Counted from the stretch's first letter, positions 50,672 through 60,402 are shown. The stretch is 64,000 nucleotides of DNA from Paenibacillus lutimineralis (GCF_003991425.1 NZ_CP034346.1:3571501-3635500), one strand, 5' to 3'. Numbers and translations: made by a program. The notes: a model not told the origin generated them from the letters alone.

Positions 50672-52456
50672 TTATGAGACGTAGCCTTCCGACTGAATCA
50701 CCTGGGCTGCTATTTCCCGCTTTAATGTCACCAGATTGAGAGGAGTTCGTTTGGACCATTTCTTCAAGACGGAGAGCTGTGTCCGCAGCATATCACCGGA
50801 AGCGATCGCACTCAGCACTTCTTTGGCCCAGTTCTCTATGCGCCCGAATTCATCCTGAATGTAAGCCGTTGTCAGTAAAATCGCCAGCTTCGATTTCTCT
50901 TCAGAGGTCTGGTTGATCCGTTTCTGCGTCCGCAGCAATGCACTCTCCATCGCAAATATCGAGATCATAATATCGGCAAGGTAGCTAAGTACCTCCTGCT
51001 CCTGCTCAAGCTTGGCTTGATAGGTCTGCACCGCACCTGCCCCTACGAGCAGAAATATCTTCTTAGCCATCTTCAGTAAATGGGCTTCCTGCTCGAGAAC
51101 ACCATCTCCCTCTGGAGGACTGACTCGCTCCATCATCTCGGCCTGCAGTTCCATCGCTTTCTGCAGCAGCGGCAATTCTCCCTTAAGCGCCCGCTTCATT
51201 AGAGTACCGGGGATCAGCAGCCGATTAATCTCATTCGTTCCCTCGAAAATACGGTTAATCCGCGAATCACGGTAAATCCGCTCAATCCGGTACTCCTTTG
51301 TATATCCGTAACCACCATGAATCTGCACACCTTCATCGGCCACAAAATCCAGCGTCTCCGAGCCAAACACCTTATTAATCGAGCATTCCAGCTGATACTC
51401 AGCGATCGCCTTGGCGGAACGGTAGCCGACATCTGCAGCGCTAAGATCTACTTCCGCTAGCCCCGTATCAAACAATCCGGCCGTCCGGTAGACCATACTC
51501 TCCAGCACATATGTGCGGATGTTCATGTCGGCTAGCTTCTGGCCGATCAGCGGGAAGGAGGAGATTTTCTGGCCGAATTGGGTCCGCTCGTTCGCATAAT
51601 GAGCCGCAAGCTCAAGCGCGTCCTTAGCTGCTCCGACACAGCCTGCGGCCAATTTGAACCGACCGATGTTCAGTATATTAAAAGCGATCAGATGCCCTTT
51701 GCCAACTTCCCAAAGCAGGTTCTCTGCCGGAACTTTGACGTCCTCAAGGATAAGCGGACAGGTGGACGATGCCTTGATGCCCATCTTCTTCTCCTCTGGT
51801 CCGATGCTGACGCCCTCCATCGTGCGCTCCACGATAAAGGTGCTGAACTGTGTGCCATCTACCTTGGCATAAACGATGAATATGTCCGCAAATCCTGCAT
51901 TCGTAATAAATTGCTTCGTACCATTGAGCACATAATGGCTTCCATCCTCGGATAATTGGGCCGTCGCCTTGGCGCCCAGCGCATCCGATCCAGACGAAGG
52001 CTCTGTCAAGCAATATGCGGCGATCTTCTCCCCGCTGGCCAGACCCGGCAAGTACTTCTGCTTCTGTTCCTCCGTTCCGAAGTAGACGATCGGCAGCGTC
52101 CCGATCCCAACATGCGCTCCGAACGACAAAGCGAAGGAGGAAGCTTTGGTCAGCTTCTCATTGATCAGCGTAGTGCTGACCTTATCCAGTCCCATTCCGC
52201 CGTATGCCTCCGGCACATCCGCGCCTAACAAACCTAATTCGCCGGCTTCTCGGAGTAATTTTACCGTCAGATCATAATCCAGATTCTCCAGTTGCTCATC
52301 ATGCGGGGCAATTTCCCCTTGCACAAATTGCTTCGTCATGTCGGCGATCATCCGCTGCTCTTCCGTGAAATCCTCAGGCGTAACCATATTCTGAAAATCC
52401 CCGTCTTCGATCACAAAGCTTCCGCCGCGCACTTTCTTCATCGCTTGCTGATTCAT
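50672..52456 (-). CDS. fadE: Acyl-CoA dehydrogenase
   Basis: AAAGGAG lies before ATG. The 594-aa length equals B. subtilis FadE, with the same layout: N-terminal helical domain (FTEEQRMIADMTKQFVQGEIAP), FAD-binding middle (CLTEPSSGSDALGAKATA, TQFITNAGFADIF), the C-terminal helices with QIHGGYGYTKEYRIERIYRDSRINRIFEGTNEINR, and a C-terminal extension of about 150 residues. It catalyses the first oxidation step and passes electrons to ETF (etfBA at 59.6-61.4 kb). It is separated from fadA by a 440-bp repeat-bearing gap. Confidence 0.95.
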   Translation of the reverse strand: MNQQAMKKVRGGSFVIEDGDFQNMVTPEDFTEEQRMIADMTKQFVQGEIAPHDEQLENLDYDLTVKLLREAGELGLLGADVPEAYGGMGLDKVSTTLINEKLTKASSFALSFGAHVGIGTLPIVYFGTEEQKQKYLPGLASGEKIAAYCLTEPSSGSDALGAKATAQLSEDGSHYVLNGTKQFITNAGFADIFIVYAKVDGTQFSTFIVERTMEGVSIGPEEKKMGIKASSTCPLILEDVKVPAENLLWEVGKGHLIAFNILNIGRFKLAAGCVGAAKDALELAAHYANERTQFGQKISSFPLIGQKLADMNIRTYVLESMVYRTAGLFDTGLAEVDLSAADVGYRSAKAIAEYQLECSINKVFGSETLDFVADEGVQIHGGYGYTKEYRIERIYRDSRINRIFEGTNEINRLLIPGTLMKRALKGELPLLQKAMELQAEMMERVSPPEGDGVLEQEAHLLKMAKKIFLLVGAGAVQTYQAKLEQEQEVLSYLADIMISIFAMESALLRTQKRINQTSEEKSKLAILLTTAYIQDEFGRIENWAKEVLSAIASGDMLRTQLSVLKKWSKRTPLNLVTLKREIAAQVIQSEGYVS

Positions 52457-52896
52457 CCGATCCTCTCCTTTTGAAATGATCCTTTTGAACTCGTTGCTCT
52501 AACGAAACTACAGATCCCTATTACCGCCAAAACAGTTCGTTTTCAGATCTAACGAAACTACATATCGTTATTTGAGCTAAATTCAAGCTTAAAGCTTCCA
52601 TTTGGGCTAAATAGCGATACCACGTTTCGTTAGAATTTCTAGAGGCTCGTTTTTGGCCAAATAGCGATACCCTGTTTCGTTAGAATTTCCGGCTGCCACC
52701 TTTGTTCCGATAGCTACTGATTCCGTTGTAGGCGGCTTCTAATGCGTGCCGGAACTAACTTGCTTGAATAGCTGCACCTGTCCATTAGCTCCTGTGCCAC
52801 GATTTGTGCTACCCACGTTACGTAAAAATGTTGTTTCAGGGTTCCAGGGAGCAGCCCCCCAAAGTCCCAATGTCTCGTTGTCCTGCCCCGGCAACT
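52457..52896. other. 440-bp gap inside the fad gene cluster
   Basis: No gene was recognised; frames here lack ribosome sites. About half of it is the TCTAACGAAACT repeat array (52498-52684). No FadR box or clear promoter for fadE was found. Confidence 0.5.
52498..52684. repeat. TCTAACGAAACT repeat, locus 3, two direct then two inverted units
   Basis: Plus-strand units lie at 52498-52524 and 52548-52575, and minus-strand units at 52603-52633 and 52655-52684. The two-plus-two inverted arrangement is the same as at 9606-9790, and opposite units can pair into long hairpins in RNA. Confidence 0.8.
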
Positions 52897-54078
52897 CTAC
52901 CCGTGCACCTCAAACACTCCGGCTGCGCCCATCCCGCCACCGATACACATCGAGACGACGCCATAACCGCCGCCGCGCCTGCGCAGCTCGGAGATCAGCG
53001 AGGCACTTAGCTTCGCTCCCGTACAGCCGAGCGGATGGCCGAGCGCAATCGCGCCCCCGTTCACATTCACTTTCTCCTTATCCAGCTCAAGCTCGCGAAT
53101 AATATGAAGGCATTGCGAAGCAAAGGCTTCATTGATTTCATACAAGGCTACATCCTCGGCCGTAATTCCGGCCATCGCCAGCGCCTTGGGAATCGCTTTG
53201 ATCGGTCCGACTCCCATCAGCTCCGGTTCAACGCCGGACAGCGCGAAGGATCGGAACGTCGCCAGAGGTTTTAGCTGCAGCTGCTCAGCCTTTTCTCTGC
53301 TCATGACGACCAGCGCGGCAGCTCCGTCGCTCATTTGAGATGAATTGCCTGCCGTTACCGTACCGCCGACCTTGAAACTCGGTGACAGCTTGGAGAGAGC
53401 ACCCAGCGTCGTATCCTCCCGCACGCCTTCATCCGTATCAAAGACCTTAACCCTCGATCTTACTTTTCCTGAATCTTCGACATCCCTGAACTCGGTCTGG
53501 ATTGGAACGATTTCCTCCGCATACTTTCCAGCGGCAATCGCTGCCGCAGCCCGCTGATGCGAGCGCAGGGCAAAGGCATCCTGATCCTCGCGGCTAATCC
53601 CGAACTTCTCCGCCACTCGCTCCGCTGTATGCCCCATTCCGATGTATACCTCTGGGTACTGCTCCACGATCCGCGGGTTCGGCGACACTTTAAAGCCGGT
53701 CATCGGCACATGGCTCATGCTTTCTACGCCTCCGGCGATAATAACGTCCGCATGCCCCAGCATGATTCGTTCCGCAGCAAAAGCGATCGACTGCAGCCCC
53801 GAAGAGCAAAAACGATTCACTGTAAGCGCCGGAACCGTCACTGGGAATCCAGCATACAGCGCCATAATACGGGCAAAATTCAGTCCTTGTTCCCCTTCCG
53901 GCATCGCACAGCCGATGATAATATCTTCAACATCTTCTTTTTGCAGGCCCTTGGCCCGCTCTACAGCCGCTTCAAGCACGGCCTTGCCTAACTCGTCGGC
54001 ACGGGTTTGAACGAGGCCGCCTTTTTTCGCCTTGCCGACCGCTGTCCGCGCCAACGATACAATGACTGCTTCTCTCAT
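52897..54078 (-). CDS. fadA: Acetyl-CoA C-acyltransferase (thiolase)
   Basis: GGGGAGGGAAG lies before ATG. The 393-aa product has the acylated Cys91 ([15 protein letters not shown]), the NEAFA motif, [16 protein letters not shown] with the catalytic His, and [13 protein letters not shown] with the second Cys. It cleaves 3-ketoacyl-CoA in the last step of beta-oxidation. It starts 18 bases after fadN and matches B. subtilis FadA in size and position. Confidence 0.96.
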   Translation of the reverse strand: MREAVIVSLARTAVGKAKKGGLVQTRADELGKAVLEAAVERAKGLQKEDVEDIIIGCAMPEGEQGLNFARIMALYAGFPVTVPALTVNRFCSSGLQSIAFAAERIMLGHADVIIAGGVESMSHVPMTGFKVSPNPRIVEQYPEVYIGMGHTAERVAEKFGISREDQDAFALRSHQRAAAAIAAGKYAEEIVPIQTEFRDVEDSGKVRSRVKVFDTDEGVREDTTLGALSKLSPSFKVGGTVTAGNSSQMSDGAAALVVMSREKAEQLQLKPLATFRSFALSGVEPELMGVGPIKAIPKALAMAGITAEDVALYEINEAFASQCLHIIRELELDKEKVNVNGGAIALGHPLGCTGAKLSASLISELRRRGGGYGVVSMCIGGGMGAAGVFEVHG

Positions 54079-54096
54079 TTTCTCTTCCCTCCCCAG

Positions 54097-56496
54097 CTAA
54101 TTCCGCAGCGGCTTGCCTGTCGTCAGCATATGCTTCATGCGCTGCCTCGTCTTTACCTCACCGCACAGGCTCAGGAATGCCTCCCGCTCCAGGTCGAGCA
54201 TATACCGCTCGCTGACCAAGGTGCCCGCGGGGACATCTCCACCAGAGAGCACATGTGCCAGCTTCTTCGCGATCAAGAGATCATGATCGCTGATATACCC
54301 GCTCTCCCTCATACCGATGGCTCCAAGCTGCAGTACGGCTTTGCCTTCGGCGCCAACAACGCGCAGCTTGCTCTCCTGAATCGGCTCATAACCGGAGCCG
54401 GCCAGGCGCAGCACCGCCTGCTTCGCTTCATAAATCGCATAGTCCGGGTTGATCACGACCCGGTCGCTCGCTTTCAGATAGCCGAGACGCTTCGCCTCAT
54501 GTCCGCTGGTAGACACCTTCGCCATGCCGATCGTCTCGAACAGTCGATTGATATACGGCTGCAGATCCGCCTCTGGCAAATGAGCCTGCATACTCGCCCG
54601 CAGCGCCAGCTCCTTACAGCCGCCTCCGGCCGGAATCAGGCCAACGCCTGCCTCGACCAGGCCATAGTATGTCTCCGCCGCGGCGATCACCTGGTCTGCG
54701 GGCAGGCATACCTCAACTCCTCCGCCAAGGGTCATCCGGTGCGGCGCGGCGACGACTGGCTTCTCAAAATATTTCAATTGATACATCGTGTTCTGGAACA
54801 ACGCTATAATGTCATCGACCTCATCCCATTCCTCATCCTCCGCTTCCATCATCAGAAGCATCAGATTGGCGCCGACGCAGAAGTTGCGCCCTTGATTGGC
54901 AATGACCAGTCCGGCATAACCACGCTTCCTGATCTCTTCCTGGCTCTGCGTGATCATGCTGAGAATATCTTCACCGATCGCATTGTTCGGGGAATGGAAC
55001 TCCAGACAGGCCACACCGTCGCCCAGATCAAGCAAGCTTGCGCCAGTGTTGCTTCGAAGCACCCGCTTCTGCTCCTTCAAATCGCGCAGCGAGATGATCT
55101 CCGGCGGCTGCTCTACCGCTTTGAATTTTCCGCTCAGCACATGGAACAACTGGCCTTCCTCTCTTTTATAGAACGATGTGTTGCCTGCTGCGATCCATTC
55201 GCTGACCCACCCTGGAATCTGAAGACCCTCGGCTTCCATTCTTCTCACGGACGGAATCAAGCCAATGGCGTCCCATGTCTCGAACGGCCCCATTTCCCAA
55301 TTGAAGCCCCATTTCATCGCTTCGTCGATCTCACGGATGTTGTCCGCGATCTCACCGAGCTTGGCTGCGGAATAGAGCAGCACAGGCTTCAACACATTCC
55401 AGGCTAGATCGGAATAACGATCTCCTCCGCTGAGCAGCGCTTTTAACTTCGCTTTGGCACCTTTGGCGGCCTTTGCTGCTTGCAGCGATCCGGAGGAGGG
55501 TTTCGCTTGCGGCTCATATGTGAAGCTCTTCAGGTTCAGAGCGAGTATCTGGCTCTTGCCCTGTTCTTTGAGCTTGCGATAGAAGCCCTGGCCCGATTTC
55601 TCGCCGAGCCAGCCCTGCCCCACCATCTCCTGAAGCGGCTCTGGCACGGTGAACACTTCGATCTCGGCTTCATCCTGCACATTCTCCCGCACATTGTCCG
55701 CCACATGGAGGAAGGTATCGAGGCCGACCAGATCGAGTGTACGGAAGGTCGCACTCTTCGGCCGTCCCATGGCCGGACCCGTTACAGCATCGACCTCCTC
55801 AACGGTGTATCCTCGCTGCAGCATCTCCCGCAGTGTAACAAGCAATCCGTACGTACCAATACGATTGGCAATAAAATTAGGCGTATCTTTAGCAATCACC
55901 ACCGTCTTGCCCAGAGCACGCTCCGCAACTTCGCGCAGGCGGTCAACATGTGCAGGCTCTGTATGCTGTCCGGGAATAATCTCCAGCAGCTTCATATAAC
56001 GCGGAGGGTTAAAAAAATGTGTTCCCATGAAATGCTGACGGAACTCCAAGGATCTGCTCTCGCTCATTGCCTCAATCGAAATCCCTGATGTATTGGTGCT
56101 AACCAGAATACCTGGCTTCCAATGCTGCTCAATCTTGGCCAGAAGCTCTTGCTTTACCGCCAGATTTTCTACTACTACCTCGATGACCCAATCCGCATCC
56201 TGAATCCAATGCAGGTGGTCTTCCAGATTGCCCGGACGGATGCGGGCCGCGAATGCTTCATCATATAGCGGTGCTGGCTTTCTTTTGACCATACCGGCTA
56301 TAGCTGCTGCAGCGAAGCGGTTCCTCACCACCGAGTCCGTGAGTGAATATCCCTTGGCCTGCTCCGCTTCCGTCATTTCCGCAGGAACGATATCGAGCAG
56401 CGAACAGGCAATCCCTGCATTGGCAAGCTGCGCCGCAATCCCGGAACCCATAATGCCCGAACCGATAACTACTGCTTTGGAAATTGATCTATTCAT
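54097..56496 (-). CDS. fadN: 3-hydroxyacyl-CoA dehydrogenase / enoyl-CoA hydratase
   Basis: GGAGGTAG lies upstream of ATG. The 799-aa product begins with the NAD-binding motif VVIGSGIMGSGIAAQLANAG (residues 10-28), then HFFNPPRYMKLLEIIPG and the dehydrogenase C-terminal domain (NFIANRIGTYG, VDAVTGPAMGRPKSATFRTLDLVG). A crotonase domain follows in the second half (VACLEFHSPNNAIGEDIL, NQGRNFCVGANL, TLGGGVEVCLPADQVIAAAETYYGLVEAGVGLIPAGGGCKEL). This is the B. subtilis FadN order, opposite to E. coli FadB. It hydrates and oxidises acyl-CoA intermediates. Confidence 0.95.
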   Translation of the reverse strand: MNRSISKAVVIGSGIMGSGIAAQLANAGIACSLLDIVPAEMTEAEQAKGYSLTDSVVRNRFAAAAIAGMVKRKPAPLYDEAFAARIRPGNLEDHLHWIQDADWVIEVVVENLAVKQELLAKIEQHWKPGILVSTNTSGISIEAMSESRSLEFRQHFMGTHFFNPPRYMKLLEIIPGQHTEPAHVDRLREVAERALGKTVVIAKDTPNFIANRIGTYGLLVTLREMLQRGYTVEEVDAVTGPAMGRPKSATFRTLDLVGLDTFLHVADNVRENVQDEAEIEVFTVPEPLQEMVGQGWLGEKSGQGFYRKLKEQGKSQILALNLKSFTYEPQAKPSSGSLQAAKAAKGAKAKLKALLSGGDRYSDLAWNVLKPVLLYSAAKLGEIADNIREIDEAMKWGFNWEMGPFETWDAIGLIPSVRRMEAEGLQIPGWVSEWIAAGNTSFYKREEGQLFHVLSGKFKAVEQPPEIISLRDLKEQKRVLRSNTGASLLDLGDGVACLEFHSPNNAIGEDILSMITQSQEEIRKRGYAGLVIANQGRNFCVGANLMLLMMEAEDEEWDEVDDIIALFQNTMYQLKYFEKPVVAAPHRMTLGGGVEVCLPADQVIAAAETYYGLVEAGVGLIPAGGGCKELALRASMQAHLPEADLQPYINRLFETIGMAKVSTSGHEAKRLGYLKASDRVVINPDYAIYEAKQAVLRLAGSGYEPIQESKLRVVGAEGKAVLQLGAIGMRESGYISDHDLLIAKKLAHVLSGGDVPAGTLVSERYMLDLEREAFLSLCGEVKTRQRMKHMLTTGKPLRN

Positions 56497-56582
56497 CTAC
56501 ACCTACCTCCAACCCATGAAATTCACTTTTAGTGCGTTTCAACTATCTTTTAGATCCGCTAGCGCAAGGTAAGCCTGATCAG

Positions 56583-58760
56583 TTAGGCCAAGGCCTCGCC
56601 AAATACCGACAGCTCCACAATCTCCGCAATATCCTTTGTCCTCACGTCAAGCTCCTTCATTTTGACCCCGTCCTCCAGCATCGTTAGACAATACGGGCAT
56701 CCGCTGCCGATCATCGTTGGAGATACCTCAAGGGCCTGCTCCGTCCGAGCCAAATTAATTCGCTTGCCACCCGTCTCCTCCATCCACATTAGACCGCCGC
56801 CGGCTCCGCAGCACATCGCATTCTCACGCGAGCGCTTCATCTCCATCAGCTCCATTCCGGGAACCCGGCGAAGGATTTCCCTCGGCGCATCATAAATGCC
56901 GTTATAACGTCCCAGGTAACAGGAATCGTGGTAAGTCATTCTTTCCCGCACCTCATGGCTAAGGGTCAGCTTCCCTTCTTTAATGAGCCGTTCCAGCAAT
57001 TGGGTATGGTGAATGACCTCAACGTCCTCAAGTCCAAATTCGGGATATTCATTTTTAAAAGTGTTAAAAGCATGCGGATCGGCAGTCACGATCTTCCGTA
57101 CCCCATACTGCTGGAACAGCGTGATGTTCTCTTGGCAGAGCTGCTGGAACAGGAACTCATTGCCCATCCGCCTTGGTGTATCGCCGGAATTTTTCTCTTC
57201 ATTGCCGAGAACGGCAAAGTTGATTCCTGCCTCCAGCATGAGTCTAGCGAAGGAACGGGAAATTTTACGGCTGCGCAGATCGTAAGATCCCATTGAGCCG
57301 ACAAAGAACAAATATTCAAATTGCGGATTATCATGTACCGTTGGTACAGACAACCCCTCCAGGTCAGCGGTCCAATTGAACCGCTCATTTCGGCTGATCC
57401 CCCACGGGTTGCCCTGACGCTCGATATTTTGCAGCGCCCGCCTACCTTCCTGTGGAATACTGCCCTGCATCAGTACAAGATGACGGCGCAGATCGATAAT
57501 CTTGTCGACATGCTCATTGCCGACCGGACATTGATCCTCACAATTCCGGCAGGTTGTGCAGGACCAAATTTCCTCCTCTGTCATCACATCCCCGATCAGC
57601 TCCAGTTCTGCGGCACGAGCATCACCCAAATCGCTCTGATCCTGAACTCCCCAGGCGGCAGACTGCCAATCCAGTGTTGGGCGAATGTCCGTAATGTGTG
57701 GCAGACTTGAATCCATCCAGGCTACGGCTGAATTTTTCAGCCCTCTTAACTGATGTGTAGCAGTCTGTGAGGATGCGAAGGCATAGGACGGCTGCCATGG
57801 CGATTTTCCGGTCTGCTCGGTACCGACATCAGTCAGATGATCACGCAGCTTCGTTATCAGGTGCATAGGTGACAGCGGTTTGCCCGTATTAGAGGCAGGG
57901 CATACATTCGTGCAGCGCCCACATTCTACACAGGCGTAGAAGTCGAGCATCTGCTTGCGCGTAAAGTCCGTGATCGCTCCGGCCCCGAAGCTCTCCGCTT
58001 CTTCGTCCTCCAGATCGATGCTGGTCAGGCGACCAGGCGGTTCCGTACGGCGCAGCCAAATATTAATCGGTGCTGTAATCAAATGAAAATGCTTCGATTG
58101 TGGAATATACACTAGAAAAATTAACAAGATGAGAAGATGCAGCCACCAAAAGAGATAGAAGAGCACTTCAGCAGCAGAGGTGGATAAAGATTGGAGTGCT
58201 AGAGATATTAGTGAGGATACTGGTGCATAGAGAGATGGGTCTAATTGGAACCAAATACGCTCCAGGCTTAATGAGAGTAGAACCGTCAACATAATGGACG
58301 ATATCAAGATGAGAACAAGGCTTGGTTTCCAGCCTTTCTTCAAACGTGGCAATTGTTCACCATATCTGCGGTAGGCCGCATAACCGATTGCGATCAGAAT
58401 AAGCAGAACCGTCACTTCCTGGCTAAGCCCGAATAGATGGTAACCAGGTAATAGCAGATGCCCCCCTCGAGTCAATCCTTTGACAATCAAGTCGATGGCA
58501 CCAAACTGCAAAATAATGAATCCGTAAAAAATCACAATATGCATGACCCCGCTGCGCCAGTCCTTCAGTAGTTTCCGCTGTCCGAATACCTGGCTCAGAA
58601 ATTCGCCCCAGTTGTTCCAGGAGAGCCTGCTTCTTGCTCGAAACTCTACGGGACGCCCAAGGCTCATGTACAGATAACGATGATATACCGCCTTATAAAA
58701 TAAATAAATGGCATAGCCCGTTACCAGCAGGAACATAATCCATTGCAGCATTTGCCACAC
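56583..58760 (-). CDS. fadF: Membrane Fe-S oxidoreductase FadF-like (heterodisulfide-reductase-type)
   Basis: GTG 58760 follows AGGTGA by seven bases; ATG 58751 is possible. The ~725-aa product has five or six TM helices in the first ~250 residues, including the N-terminal QWIMFLLVTGYAIYLFY. Two [4Fe-4S] ferredoxin motifs follow (CVECGRCTNVCP and CTTCRNCEDQCP), then two CCG-type domains (YHDSCYLGRYN, ENAMCCGAGGGLMW, GSGCPYCLTMLEDG). It is expected to accept electrons from ETF and pass them to the quinone pool. It is first in the leftward fad cluster, 86 bases before fadN. Confidence 0.92.
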   Translation of the reverse strand: MWQMLQWIMFLLVTGYAIYLFYKAVYHRYLYMSLGRPVEFRARSRLSWNNWGEFLSQVFGQRKLLKDWRSGVMHIVIFYGFIILQFGAIDLIVKGLTRGGHLLLPGYHLFGLSQEVTVLLILIAIGYAAYRRYGEQLPRLKKGWKPSLVLILISSIMLTVLLSLSLERIWFQLDPSLYAPVSSLISLALQSLSTSAAEVLFYLFWWLHLLILLIFLVYIPQSKHFHLITAPINIWLRRTEPPGRLTSIDLEDEEAESFGAGAITDFTRKQMLDFYACVECGRCTNVCPASNTGKPLSPMHLITKLRDHLTDVGTEQTGKSPWQPSYAFASSQTATHQLRGLKNSAVAWMDSSLPHITDIRPTLDWQSAAWGVQDQSDLGDARAAELELIGDVMTEEEIWSCTTCRNCEDQCPVGNEHVDKIIDLRRHLVLMQGSIPQEGRRALQNIERQGNPWGISRNERFNWTADLEGLSVPTVHDNPQFEYLFFVGSMGSYDLRSRKISRSFARLMLEAGINFAVLGNEEKNSGDTPRRMGNEFLFQQLCQENITLFQQYGVRKIVTADPHAFNTFKNEYPEFGLEDVEVIHHTQLLERLIKEGKLTLSHEVRERMTYHDSCYLGRYNGIYDAPREILRRVPGMELMEMKRSRENAMCCGAGGGLMWMEETGGKRINLARTEQALEVSPTMIGSGCPYCLTMLEDGVKMKELDVRTKDIAEIVELSVFGEALA

Positions 58761-58782
58761 GTTTACTTCACCTGCCCCTCCT

Positions 58783-58818
58783 TTTAGAGGTCTGAAAATC
58801 GACCTTTTTGAACACACC
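58783..58818 (-). repeat. GTTCAAAAAGG leader block, copy in the fadF leader
   Basis: Read on the minus strand, TGTGTTCAAAAAGG, then TTTTCAG and ACCTCTAAAA, reach the fadF ribosome site. The same elements in the same order occur in the etfB leader (59540-59588). Confidence 0.6.
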
Positions 58819-58837
58819 TTAAAATCAAAGATTCATC

Positions 58838-58866
58838 TTGACAACAAAAGCGCTTTCACCTAAGAT
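58838..58866 (+). promoter_or_regulatory. fadR promoter with a cre-like site in its spacer
   Basis: TTGACA (58838-58843), 17 bases, TAAGAT (58861-58866). The spacer contains CAAAAGCGCTTTCA (58845-58858), which fits the CcpA cre consensus except at the two outer bases of one half. Confidence 0.65.
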
Positions 58867-58876
58867 GAATAAAAAA

Positions 58877-58894
58877 TGAATGAGTGTTCATTCA
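58877..58894. promoter_or_regulatory. fadR box: FadR operator between fadF and fadR
   Basis: TGAATGAGTGTTCATTCA has perfect 7-bp arms and matches the B. subtilis FadR box TGAATGAMTANTCATTCA at nearly all positions. It lies just after the predicted fadR start of transcription and upstream of fadF, so it can control both directions. Confidence 0.88.
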
Positions 58895-58926
58895 TTCGAT
58901 TCAAATTTTAACATTGAGGTGTCAGG

Positions 58927-59508
58927 ATGACAAGTAGAAAACAGGAAAAATATGAAATGATTTTGGATGCCGCCGAGAAGGTGATTGCTGAGAATGGATT
59001 CCACGGATCACAGGTAGCCAGAATTGCCAAAGAAGCTGGAGTAGCAGACGGTACGATATATCTATATTTCAAAAACAAGGAAGATATCCTCATTTCCCTG
59101 TTCCAGAATCGTTTGGGTAGCCTTGTGGAGTCGTTCAAAAACAACATTTCCGAGGAAGACAGCGCCGAGGAAGCTTTGTACAAAATATGCGATATCCACT
59201 TCTCCCTTCTTGAGGAGAATATTCATCTGGCCTTTGTGACTCAAATCGAACTGCGCCAGAGCTCCCTTGAGCTACGCAAAGCGATTGGTCAGGCTGTGAA
59301 GCCCTATATTCAATTAATCGAGCATATTCTGATAAAGGGCGTCGCAGACGGGAGCTTCCGCAAGAATCTGGACACGAGATTAACGCGTCAGTTAATCTTC
59401 GGGGCTATGGATGAGGTCGTCACCTCATGGCTGATCTCGGGACAGAAATACTCCCTGACATCACAAGTAGCAAACACCGTGGATTTCTTCATCCGAGGTT
59501 TAAAGTAG
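58927..59508 (+). CDS. fadR: Fatty-acid degradation regulator FadR, TetR family
   Basis: GAGGTGTCAGG precedes the ATG. The 193-aa product has the TetR helix-turn-helix EKVIAENGFHGSQVARIAKEAGVADGTIYLYFKNKEDILISLFQ, strikingly like B. subtilis FadR (YsiA), and the C-terminal stretch FVTQIELRQSSLELRKAIGQ of the same protein. It represses beta-oxidation genes and is released by long-chain acyl-CoA. Its own promoter carries the FadR box. etfB and etfA follow downstream. Confidence 0.95.
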   Translation: MTSRKQEKYEMILDAAEKVIAENGFHGSQVARIAKEAGVADGTIYLYFKNKEDILISLFQNRLGSLVESFKNNISEEDSAEEALYKICDIHFSLLEENIHLAFVTQIELRQSSLELRKAIGQAVKPYIQLIEHILIKGVADGSFRKNLDTRLTRQLIFGAMDEVVTSWLISGQKYSLTSQVANTVDFFIRGLK

Positions 59509-59539
59509 TTCTGAAAATCTGAACTACGGATATTCCCTA

Positions 59540-59590
59540 TTTGTGTTCAAAAAGGCCAGTTTTCAGCACCTTTGAACTACCTCTAAAAAA
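59540..59590 (+). repeat. GTTCAAAAAGG leader block, copy in the etfB leader
   Basis: TGTGTTCAAAAAGG, TTTTCAG, CACCTTTGAAC and ACCTCTAAAA lie just upstream of the etfB ribosome site. GTTCAAAAAGG can pair with CCTTTGAAC to give a hairpin that the fadF copy has lost. Confidence 0.6.
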
Positions 59591-59612
59591 AGATTTGAAA
59601 GGAGTATGATTG

Positions 59613-60380
59613 ATGAACATCTTCGTAATCCTGAAACAAACCTTTGACACCGAGGAGAAAATCAGTATTCAAAACGGCAAAATTGCCGAAGATGGCGTCA
59701 AGTTTATTATCAATCCTTATGATGAGTATGCTGTTGAAGAGGCGTTACGTCAGAAGGAACAGCTTGGCGGTTCAGTTACCGTAGTATCTGTTGGTCCAGC
59801 TAGGGTCGCCGAAGCACTAAGGACAGCGCTGGCCATGGGTGCGGATGAAGCTGTTCTGATCCAGAATGACGATAGCGAGAGTGATGAATTCACTATCTCT
59901 TCTCTTCTGGCCGCTTACTTCCGGGATCAAGCCTTCGATCTTATTCTCGGCGGCTATTTCTCGGTTGACAACGGCGCCGGCCAGACGGCGGTTCGATTAG
60001 CCAGATTGCTTGATATTCCCCATGCCTCCGCGATTACCCATCTACAAATTACATCCAATCATGCGACAGTTAACCGCGATGCGGAAGGAGATACCGAGAC
60101 TATTGAAATTCGTCTGCCTGCCCTTTTCACCGCCCAGCAGGGCCTTAATGAACCGCGTTACCCTTCTCTGCCTGGGATTATGAAGGCTAAGAAGAAACCT
60201 TTTCTTACCTTGGAGCAGCAGCAGCTTAATGGGATAGAAGCAGAAATCGCCCCGAAAACAGTACGTACCGCCCTCTCCCTGCCCGCTGAACGTAAGAGCG
60301 GCCGCATATTACAAGGAACCATTCAAGAACAGACCGTAGAGTTAGTTCACCTGCTTAGGAACGAGGACAAAGTCATTTAA
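59613..60380 (+). CDS. etfB: Electron transfer flavoprotein beta subunit
   Basis: ATG 59613 has AAAGGAG eight bases upstream. The 255-aa product carries the ETF-beta pattern: NPYDEYAVEEALRQKE, VVSVGPARVAEALRTALAMGADEAVLI, DLILGGYFSVDNGAGQTAVRLARLLDIPHASAI and the signature LPALFTAQQGLNEPRYPSLPGIMKAKKKP. With EtfA it binds FAD and AMP and takes electrons from acyl-CoA dehydrogenase. It is followed by etfA after 22 bases. Confidence 0.96.
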   Translation: MNIFVILKQTFDTEEKISIQNGKIAEDGVKFIINPYDEYAVEEALRQKEQLGGSVTVVSVGPARVAEALRTALAMGADEAVLIQNDDSESDEFTISSLLAAYFRDQAFDLILGGYFSVDNGAGQTAVRLARLLDIPHASAITHLQITSNHATVNRDAEGDTETIEIRLPALFTAQQGLNEPRYPSLPGIMKAKKKPFLTLEQQQLNGIEAEIAPKTVRTALSLPAERKSGRILQGTIQEQTVELVHLLRNEDKVI

Positions 60381-60402
60381 TTGAATGAAGGAGGAATTTC
60401 CT

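Noticed and set aside
54007..55407. 466-codon open frame on the plus strand
   Set aside because: It is fully antisense to fadN, fadA ends and has no ribosome site or known motif; high third-position G+C of the real genes keeps the antisense frame open.
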